A stretch of DNA of 11,790 bases from Pavlovales sp. CCMP2436 (taxonomy: Eukaryota; Haptophyta; Pavlovophyceae; Pavlovales). The DNA is taken from positions 479,964 through 491,753 of the forward strand of contig MU631319.1 in assembly GCA_026770615.1 (NCBI GenBank). The letters are read 5' to 3'. Shown here piece after piece: positions 1-5,422 of the stretch. The stretch's first letter is position 1. Every line of letters begins with the position of its first letter. Under the pieces are notes generated by a model. The model had not been told where the DNA came from, searched no databases, and was given only the letters and a program-made list of their open reading frames with translations. Made by a program: the position numbers and the translations under genes.

Positions 1-33
1 CCCCCCCCCCCCCCCACCCCACCACCGCCGCCT
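1..33. repeat. C-rich low-complexity tract
   Basis: A run of fifteen C followed by C/A-rich triplets. It lies in what is inferred to be the first intron of the minus-strand gene at 197-462, where it would read as a G-rich tract. No function is inferred. Confidence 0.8.
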
Positions 34-196
34 GTCCGGTCTCAAGATTTGAGATAGGAGCTGTCTGATCGCGCAGCGACAGAAGGCAGAGGAGGAGAAA
101 ACTCAGGTAGTGAGAGCAGACGGCCGGCAGACAAAGCTCGCTCTCCCCGGGCAAGTGACCAGCGGACAGCGCGCAGCAGGCAGCGGCGGCGCGCAC
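1..196 (-). other. 5' part of intron 1 of the ferrochelatase-like gene
   Basis: On the minus strand, similarity to ferrochelatase stops after the S-Y-L residues encoded near 197-205. A GT (complement of 195-196) follows in the context ACCT|GTGCGC, a plausible donor. The rest of the frame to about 103 does not continue the expected ferrochelatase sequence and ends in a stop, which supports intron. The acceptor would lie off the left edge of the window. The donor position is inferred from loss of similarity, not from a transcript. Confidence 0.5.
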
Positions 197-462
197 AGGT
201 ATGACTCGAGGTCGACGACCGAATCGGGCGCGCCCTGCGAGAGGAGGAGCACGCCGAGCTTGGCGGACGAGGCGCTGCCCGTTGAGAACTGCGGGGGCAC
301 CGCCGCCGGCGCGGCGACGTCCGCCGCGAGTGTCAGCCGCACGTTCGCGGATGACCGCCGCGCCGCGGCCAGCGGCGAGTTCGTGCGCGCCGCCCGCTGT
401 AGCCCTGCCGCGCGCGGCAGCCCGCACGCGAGCAGCACCGCGAGCGCTCCTCGCATGCTCAT
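197..462 (-). CDS. hemH: Probable plastid-targeted ferrochelatase, first exon (partial)
   Basis: Ferrochelatase inserts Fe2+ into protoporphyrin IX, the last step of haem synthesis. The exon encodes about 88 residues. Residues 68-88 (AKLGVLLLSQGAPDSVVDLE, then SY) match the family's first strand and loop, usually G-[ILV]-L-[LM]-x-N-x-G-[GT]-P followed by a D/V-rich helix leading to [FY]-L. Upstream, residues 1-20 have an N-terminal Arg, a hydrophobic A/L core and a small-residue cleavage region like an ER signal peptide; residues 21-65 are A/S/R-rich like a plastid transit peptide. I chose Met at 460-462 (or 454-456) because the earlier Met at 514-516 would put a charged 18-residue stretch ahead of the hydrophobic core. 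A phase-2 donor ends the exon. The catalytic His and Glu lie in later exons outside the window. The N in the usual NLG is S-Q-G here. Identification rests on about 20 residues, so it is probable rather than certain. Confidence 0.6.
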
Positions 463-523
463 GGAGCGTTCGTCGTTCTTCGTTCGCGGGTCCGAGCAGC
501 TGCGATGAAACCCCATGCTGCTC

Positions 524-535
524 GCTTTTTAAATT
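524..535 (-). promoter_or_regulatory. TATA-like A/T box upstream of the ferrochelatase-like start
   Basis: On the minus strand this reads as AATTTAAAAAGC, about 62-75 bases upstream of the chosen ATG. It is the only A/T-rich patch between the start codon and the LINE that begins near 543. Low confidence, from position and composition only. The same bases may be part of the LINE target-site duplication. Confidence 0.2.
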
Positions 536-1776
536 ACACCCTTAAACGCCCTGGTCCACGGGTCAACCCTCAACAACGCAGAATGGATCGAAAAAGAACC
601 ACCCCTGACTACCACAACCATCACAATAGACGGAAAAGACGAACCACTGAGCCACAACTGCCCCCTGTGTAAGTTGCGGAACTCCCAAGACACGAAACAC
701 CGCCTGTACCACGAGTGTAAGAAGACAGACGAACTGCGCCACGACCTCCACTGCAAATTCAGCCAGATTCTAGCCCCACGCCTCGGACGCACGGCAGACA
801 GAACAGCCACCAAAATGATTAAAAGGCCCGATTATTATGCCGGACGAGTGGGCGTGAGTATCAAAGGAAAGATAGCAGCGGGGACGCCAGGCGATGAAGA
901 CGATGATGAGCCAGGCGACGCCCCCAAACCAGGTGAGCTCTACTTCGCCCTTCTAGGGTACAGCCTTGCGATGCACCAACTGCGCAACGAGGCGATAAAA
1001 TCCATGGCTGCAGCCACGTCAGACGAAATCTCTAGCTACGAGGTGCAAAAGTACCGAAACGCAATGTGGGCATCCCAGACCGCCGAAAGGCAGGCCGCCA
1101 TCGAGCGCAAGAAGAAACAGGATGACAACCACTCAGAAATGGAAGAAGAAGACCCATTGCCCACCAGCCAGACCCCACCCAAAACCTTCCGATCACCCCA
1201 TATCGAGCCAAGATGACTCGCCCACGCCAAACCCACCCACCCCAAGCGATCGCCCGTCTGCCACACCAAGCCCACTGACACAGCCCCCCGCCAGACCGAA
1301 TGGACAGCCACGTCGCCGAGCAGCATCCCAACCCAGCGCTGGCAACCCAGCAGCCCCCACATGCAAACCCCCGCTAGCCAAAGCCATCCAAAAGTGCCGC
1401 CACACAAAAAGGTCAACTACCCTGAAAAAACCCGCGGCACAAAACGCCTGCTTAGCCAGCACCTTCCACGACCACCGCCATCCAAGAAAAACAGAGCAGA
1501 AAACCAGCAACAACCAAGTGACAATGGGGATGACCAAGACATCACAGCGCAACGGATGCGAGCCCCGGCCGGCAACTTAAATAGCCTGCTGGCGTCAGTA
1601 GCGCTAGCCCCAGAACACGTGAATGGCGACGGAAACTGCCTGATTTATGCGGCACTAAAGAGCTCAGGGCGACCAGCCAGCTGGAACGCAGCCATACCAA
1701 TAAGGGAGGCGGCAATCACACTAGCAATCGCCCTTCCGGTGGAGGTTAAGAAGGCCCTCAGGCTATACAGACCGGA

Positions 1777-2033
1777 TATAGTGTCCGGAGCCCAAGTGTT
1801 CTATACACTTCTGGCCCTGTCTGGTACCCTTACGGACTGCCTAGGATTTTAACATCCCGGAGCAGTGCTAGCGTCACGCCTTCTACAGCTGCTCGATGCT
1901 CTCGTCGGAGCTTGTCTTCACTTCATCAATGTAGACTTCACTCCCAGATAGACTGAGCGCTGCTCCCGGTACTCACGTACTGGTGACCTACGTCCCTAAC
2001 TCGACTCGGTTCAACCCGCAGTCCGACATATAG
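1777..2033. repeat. 5-bp target-site duplication (TATAG) around the solo LTR
   Basis: TATAG occurs at 1777-1781 and again at 2029-2033. The uninterrupted site in LINE copy 2 (near 10685-10689) has one TATAG followed by the same ACCCGGATGACCCC. This empty-site comparison fixes the insertion boundaries to the base. Confidence 0.85.
1782..2028. mobile_element. Solo LTR of an LTR retrotransposon, 247 bp
   Basis: Copy 2 of the LINE has an uninterrupted site where copy 1 carries 247 extra bases. The insert begins TGTCCGGA and ends TCCGACA, the TG...CA ends of long terminal repeats, with short imperfect inverted ends. It is flanked by the direct repeat TATAG at 1777-1781 and 2029-2033, present once in copy 2, which is the 5-bp duplication expected of integrase-mediated insertion. 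No internal domain, primer-binding site or second LTR is present, so it is most simply a solo LTR left by LTR-LTR recombination. The parent family and orientation cannot be told from one LTR. Confidence 0.82.
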
Positions 2034-2695
2034 ACCCGGATGACCCCATGGGGAATGACCTAGACCACAGTAAGCGACCCAACTTTTGGCCAATAGCAGC
2101 ACAAGCATAACACGGCCTTCCCCACTTCCTAGCAAACCAGGCCGCATGGATGTCAGACAACATGCTCCACAGCATAGCGACAGTCATTGGAACAGACATT
2201 GCGGTGCTGAAACAAAGCAGAGACCCCGGCAAAGTGGGCGACATTCTCGACCTATATTACGCATACATCCCGCACCACCCGCGGATCGGCAGTACCACAT
2301 GGATACATCGAACTACTACAGGAGGCAGAATACGGCAGAATAAGACCCTCAGTGAATTGCTCACGGCATCGCGCAATGGGCAAGGCAGACAAATATGCGC
2401 AATTACCATCAACGCCAACATGACACACTTCGAGGCGACACGAGAAATTTAGTAGAACAACTGACAAGCAAGGAGAGGTTGGGGGGAGAGGGAGGTGGGA
2501 GGTGGGCTGGCGCAGAAGTTCACTTTCTCTGCTCGTATTATGTGCTGTAGGTGCGCTGCGTGCGCAGGCGCGCCGCATTTCGAGACGAGCGAGATGCAGC
2601 AGAGGTTGATCAGCGTGCAAGTCGAGTGTCGTCGACAGTCGTGTGCCTGATCAGTCTCAGCGGGGATGACGGTATCCGGGGGCTCGGGAGCTAGT

Positions 2696-2711
2696 CCCAG
2701 TTTTAACTGGG
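2696..2711 (+). other. 3' UTR hairpin of LINE copy 1
   Basis: CCCAGTT TT AACTGGG forms a 7-bp perfect stem with a two-base loop. The equivalent in copy 2 is CCCAGGT TTT ACCTGGG. The sixth pair changes from T-A to G-C with both partners altered, a compensatory change that points to a selected RNA structure near the 3' end, where LINE reverse transcriptases bind their template. Confidence 0.65.
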
Positions 2712-2737
2712 AGACCGCGAAAGGGACCGGACGTTTT

Positions 2738-2763
2738 TATAGATATTTTCTATAGATATTTTC
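2738..2763 (+). repeat. Tandem duplication of the LINE tail unit, 2 x 13 bp
   Basis: TATAGATATTTTC occurs twice in direct succession at 2738-2750 and 2751-2763, at the 3' terminus of copy 1. Copies 2 and 3 have a single unit ending in ATATTTACACAC. Terminal unit reiteration is a familiar product of reverse-transcriptase slippage at LINE 3' ends. Confidence 0.75.
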
Positions 2764-3133
2764 TTTAAACTACGACTTACTTACTATAGAAAAGGGCAGC
2801 AGGCAGTGGGTTGCAGACGTTCTGCCTCAGAAGTGGTCAACTCCGAGCGTGTAGGCGCGACGACGTTCAGTCACCCAGGCCGCATGTAGTCACCCAAGCG
2901 GCATATTTAGGCGCCGATCACAAACCGTGTCTCCCTGCGGAGGTGGTACGCGCCATCAGCCCACTCGTCGGAGTTCCCGTCGTCGTCGCTGTCAGTGCGT
3001 GTGTCGCCGCCGTTGCCGGTGCCGGTGCGCTCCAATCGCGCGCGCGCATATAGATATTTTCACACCTGGGCAATGGCCGCTGCTGGCACGGGTCTCGTGG
3101 CGGAGAGAGTTGGTCGTTCGGCGCGCTTCTTGA
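2764..3133. other. Region without a recognised gene
   Basis: GC-rich sequence with a diverged 19-bp tandem pair (2869-2887 and 2888-2906) and GTC/GCC-rich simple-sequence patches at 2970-3030. No splice-supported exon, RNA gene or known domain was seen on either strand. It holds one isolated match to the LINE tail at 3048-3065. Confidence 0.6.
3048..3065 (+). repeat. Isolated LINE-tail-like motif
   Basis: ATATAGATATTTTCACAC closely resembles the tails of copies 1-3 (TATAGATATTTTC and TATAGATATTTACACAC). The sequence upstream does not obviously match the 3' UTR, so this is either a diverged subfamily's end, a very short insertion, or coincidence. Confidence 0.35.
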
Positions 3134-3529
3134 AGGCCCGTCGTCGGCTCGTCCTCGTCATCCTCGTCGTCGCTTCAGCCCGAGCTCGAGTCCTCGTCCG
3201 CACCGGAGATCGCAGCGCGGATGGACCGCGAGCTGGTGGCCGCCGAGTCGCGCGTCAGCTTGTCATCTGGCGGTGCAATCCGACCATACTGTGCGCGCCG
3301 ATTAAGGACGGCGTTATCAGCTGTATCCAAGTGGCCCGCGTCGCTTCTGCCAGCCTCGGGCGAGGCCCGCTTCGGCTGGATCAGCATGAGGATAGGTCGC
3401 TCCACTGGCACAAAATCTCTACGACACTCACTTCGAGACGCTCTAGACCCCCGTAGACTTGGTTTTGGCTCTCGGGGCATACGGCGGAAGTTGACCGCCT
3501 GCGAAAAGGCTTTCAGAGTCCCGTCGTGA
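3134..3529 (+). other. Unassigned open frame, serine/acid-rich start
   Basis: After TGA at 3131-3133 this frame stays open for about 131 codons to a stop at 3527-3529. Its first 40 codons use mostly G/C third positions and give a Ser run followed by an acidic, helical-looking segment (LQPELESSSAPEIAARMDRE), which could be a real exon. The later part, rich in Arg, Ser and Gly, looks less coding, and the minus strand is also partly open here. No family is recognised and no clear splice sites were found. It may be an exon, a decayed gene or chance in GC-rich DNA. Confidence 0.25.
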
Positions 3530-3805
3530 GTTAGAGCGTCCGATAAAAATTGCGAGCTGTAACATCCCCAAAGTCAGAATTGAGCCAGCCAGGCTTCCAA
3601 GGTAATACCTCCGTCGGAGCGCTAGATCTAATAAAAATCAGCTTGATGATTTGTCACACCGCCAGCCAGAACCAGGACCCCCCTCCTCATTTACAGTACA
3701 TAAACTTACGAAGTATTCACCCACCCCCCCCACCCCACCCACCCACCCCCACATACACACACACAACACACACACGCACACACGCCATTTTTTATATTAA
3801 GAACT
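3530..3805. other. Non-coding stretch with simple-sequence tract
   Basis: No gene is seen. A C-rich and CA-rich low-complexity tract runs from about 3717 to 3787, followed by an A/T-rich patch. Open frames across it are artefacts of the repeat. Confidence 0.7.
3717..3787. repeat. Low-complexity (C)n/(CA)n tract
   Basis: Runs of C with A interruptions pass into CA/ACAC repeats. The same kind of tract occurs in intron 1 of the VAMP7-like gene, so simple repeats are common at this locus. Confidence 0.85.
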
Positions 3806-4301
3806 GAGGATCGCGCTTCAGGGCATCCAGTCACCGACCTACGTAAAACACAACCGGCAGCATATAAACACTCCCCAACCGCCCCACCGGCGCCACAAGC
3901 AGCGGCCGCCCACATCATAGCAGCCGAGGACATGCCGGCGCCTCCTCACCCGCGCATACATACTGTGTTCATCCAAACGCCCACTGGAAGTCAACCAGAC
4001 TTACCCACCACCCATGGAACCGGATCAGACACAACAGTCGATCGTGGAACAAAAGCGGAATCGCACGACGCGGCTCCCCACTGACAACAGCTCGGAATGA
4101 CCGCCACCAGAGCCCCACACCACCGTGTTCTGCGCTCATCCGTGCGGCCCAACGCAGCGACACAGACCCGCACACCCAAGCAGCCAGAAAGGCGCGACAA
4201 AAGCGCAGGAAGAGAGGGGAACAATGCCCCGAAGCCACACCGGCAGAGTCGCGCCACAAGCGCAAGAGGGAAGAACAATGCTCAGGAAACACACCCCAAC
4301 A
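3806..4301 (+). pseudogene. Broken proline-rich open frame, probably retroelement-derived
   Basis: The frame starting near 3806 is open for about 92 codons to TGA at 4082-4084, then continues in the same frame to the TIR element at 4302. The translation is rich in P, A, T, H, then R, K and Q, resembling in composition the basic proline-rich linker of the LINE ORF (10050-10440) but with no alignable motif. Base use (A/C-rich on the plus strand) is also LINE-like and unlike VAMP7. A diverged direct repeat lies at about 4200-4298. No domain is recognised, so assignment to a retroelement gag-like or linker segment is inference from composition alone. Confidence 0.3.
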
Positions 4302-4706
4302 GGGTCGAAAGCCGAATTAGTGGCGCGATTTCGCACTGGGGAGGGGGAAAAGTTGTGTAAACATTCTTCGCCCCTGCGCGCTAAGTACCAATAGCTGTTG
4401 TCAAATAGAGCCCTTCTCGACGGTCGTAGCCCACCTCGTGTGCCTCTCGAGTGCATCTGGGGTCGACAACATGCTAAAGGTAACTAAAATTTCCGATTCT
4501 CAGCGCTCGGAAGCGATAAGAAAGTCATGGTTCCAGATGGGGCACAAAGGAGTTAGATGCAGATTCGTGAATGGGGCGGCGCCCCATTCACGAATCTGCA
4601 TCTAACTCCTCTGTGCCCAACCCGGTTCGTGAGTTACTCCGAAGGATTTTCACCGGACTTTTTCGCAATTTCCCGTCAGACTGGCCACTAATTCGGAATT
4701 CGACCC
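4302..4706. mobile_element. Non-autonomous TIR element (MITE/foldback-like), 405 bp
   Basis: The two ends form a 23-bp inverted repeat with about 20 matches, starting GGGTCGAA outward and sharing the core CCGAATTAGTGGC (left 4302-4324, right complement 4684-4706). They are flanked by the 4-bp direct repeat AACA at 4298-4301 and 4707-4710, as expected for a transposase-generated duplication. The interior has no coding capacity but contains a 38-bp-arm palindrome (4540-4618). Four-base duplications are known for piggyBac (TTAA) and Sola transposons; the ends here do not let me choose a superfamily. The right 91 bp recur inverted at 7598-7688, which shows that this is a repeat family. Confidence 0.65.
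4540..4618. repeat. Near-perfect palindrome, 38-bp arms with 3-base spacer
   Basis: Arms 4540-4577 and 4581-4618 are reverse complements with a single mismatch (A at 4547 opposite C at 4611). The spacer is GGC. It lies inside the 4302-4706 element, immediately inward of its right-end module. As RNA or single-stranded DNA it would form a very stable hairpin. Confidence 0.93.
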
Positions 4707-4771
4707 AACATATCGAGCCCGAGGCCCACCACCCTGAGGGGGTGGGGACGACCGGAACCACAATAAGCCCC

Positions 4772-4816
4772 CCACCGTGTGATTCTTGCCCCTCGTGGAC
4801 AAGAATCACACGGTGG
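4772..4816. repeat. Perfect 17-bp inverted repeat, 11-base spacer
   Basis: CCACCGTGTGATTCTTG at 4772-4788 is exactly complementary to 4800-4816. It lies between the TIR element (ends 4706) and the start of LINE tail copy 3 (about 4841). It is not similar to the other two hairpins in the window. Confidence 0.9.
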
Positions 4817-4840
4817 AATACAGGCTGCCGGAGTTTATTA

Positions 4841-5093
4841 GTCTGTTTTTTTATATGTGCTACAGGTGCAGCATAGGCGCAGGCGAGCTGCATTTTGAAA
4901 CGAGCGAAAGGCAGCAGCGGTCGGTCAGCGCGTGCCAGTCAGAGATTCGTCGATTGTCGTGTGTGTGATCAGCCTTAGCGGTGGGAAAGGTATCCGTGTG
5001 CTCTGCTAAGGTCCCTTGATCCGAGTGTTTCTCAACGCTTGGGCCCTGTGGAGACCTGTCAGGGGACGGACGTATTTCTAGATATTTACACAC
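4841..5093 (+). mobile_element. LINE copy 3: 3' tail only, strongly 5'-truncated
   Basis: About 250 bases align with the 3' UTR of copies 1 and 2: the TTATATGTGCTACAGG block, the GAAACGAGCGAAAGGCAGCAG block, the TGATCAGCCTTAGCGG block, GTATCCG, GGAGACC and the terminal CTAGATATTTACACAC. It is more diverged than copies 1 and 2 and lacks the perfect hairpin. No ORF part is present. It lies 330 bases upstream of the VAMP7-like start codon. Confidence 0.78.
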
Positions 5094-5422
5094 TCCCGAA
5101 TCAAGCTCACTTCGGATGTTGGACTCATTTCGGATGTTGGACTCATTTCGGATGTTGGACTCGCCGCATCTGCCTGTGTGAGCCGGACCTGAGTTTCACA
5201 ATCAATAGCTTGATCGCGCACCGCTCACACTCGACCTCCTCTGATACCACCCTTTCCTCCTTCCATTTTTTTTAAAAAATCGAGCGTTGGCCTGTCAGCT
5301 CGCCTCCCGTTAAACCAAGCAACCGAGCTCGTTGCGGCGGACGCTGGTGACGCACGACAGTCGTTGGACCTAGATCTAGATCGAGCTCTGCTCGGAGGGC
5401 CCCGCCGGCAACTACTCGAAAG
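5094..5422 (+). other. Upstream region of the VAMP7-like gene
   Basis: No gene. It holds the 18-bp triplicate at 5106-5159, a T8A6 patch at 5264-5279 about 145 bases upstream of the start codon, and pyrimidine-rich sequence at 5230-5270. The region must contain the 5' UTR and promoter of the gene, but no motif is clear enough to call. Confidence 0.5.
5106..5159 (+). repeat. Tandem repeat, 3 x 18 bp
   Basis: CTCA(C/T)TTCGGATGTTGGA occurs three times in succession; the second and third units are identical and the first differs by one base. It begins 12 bases after the end of LINE copy 3. In one frame it encodes a repeating six-residue T-H-F-G-C-W unit, but there is no gene context. Confidence 0.93.

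Larger units (their letters stand above)
551..2452 (+). pseudogene. LINE ORF remnant: CCHC finger, proline-rich linker and OTU protease, disrupted
   Basis: The reading frame runs from 551 through the CCHC finger (CPLC at about 657-668, then H-x4-C), passes CAG at the place where copy 2 has TAG, and continues in K/E/D-rich sequence. A one-base insertion near 1180-1188, relative to copy 2, shifts the frame; a one-base loss near 1366-1372 restores it. The OTU catalytic block GDGNCLIYAAL is intact near 1625-1660. The solo LTR plus its TSD adds 252 bases (84 codons), so the frame is kept arithmetically, but the LTR brings a stop. After the LTR, TAA at 2108-2110 replaces the AAA codon of copy 2, and TAG at 2450-2452 ends the frame seven codons early. 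The C-terminal block around H-F-E-A-T-R-E-I is preserved. Not expected to make a full protein. Confidence 0.85.
543..2763 (+). mobile_element. Non-LTR retrotransposon (LINE) copy 1, 5'-truncated and decayed
   Basis: This segment aligns almost end to end with copy 2 (about 9460-11379): zinc-finger region, proline-rich linker, OTU domain, 3' UTR, hairpin and A/T tail in the same order. Similarity fades out to the left near 543, within the codons just before N-A-E-W, so the copy is 5'-truncated as is usual for target-primed reverse transcription. Its 3' end carries two tandem copies of a 13-bp tail unit. Weak flank similarity (CTTTTTAAATTAC at 525 versus TCTTTAAACTAC at 2762) may be a diverged target-site duplication. 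It sits just upstream of the minus-strand ferrochelatase-like gene. A solo LTR interrupts it at 1782-2028. Confidence 0.88.
2453..2763 (+). other. 3' UTR of LINE copy 1
   Basis: Non-coding sequence aligned with 11121-11379 of copy 2 and with the tails at 4841-5093 and 6159-6296. It contains a purine-rich G tract at 2470-2510 that is longer than in copy 2, then conserved blocks (around TTATGTGCT, GAGACGAGCGAGAT, CCTGATCAGTCTCAGCGGGG), a hairpin at 2696-2711 and the tail GTTTTTATAGATATTT. Confidence 0.8.

Noticed and set aside
2811..3053. Open frame ending before the solitary LINE-tail motif.
   Set aside because: Rich in simple V/A/R runs from GTC/GCC repeats, with several overlapping frames open at once; not supported as a gene.
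4588..4893. Open frames crossing the 38-bp and 17-bp palindromes on both strands.
   Set aside because: They span non-coding repeat DNA and result from its symmetry; no codon bias or motif.
5106..5159. Possible CRISPR-like array.
   Set aside because: The units are directly adjacent with no spacers, and the setting is eukaryotic. It is a plain tandem repeat.
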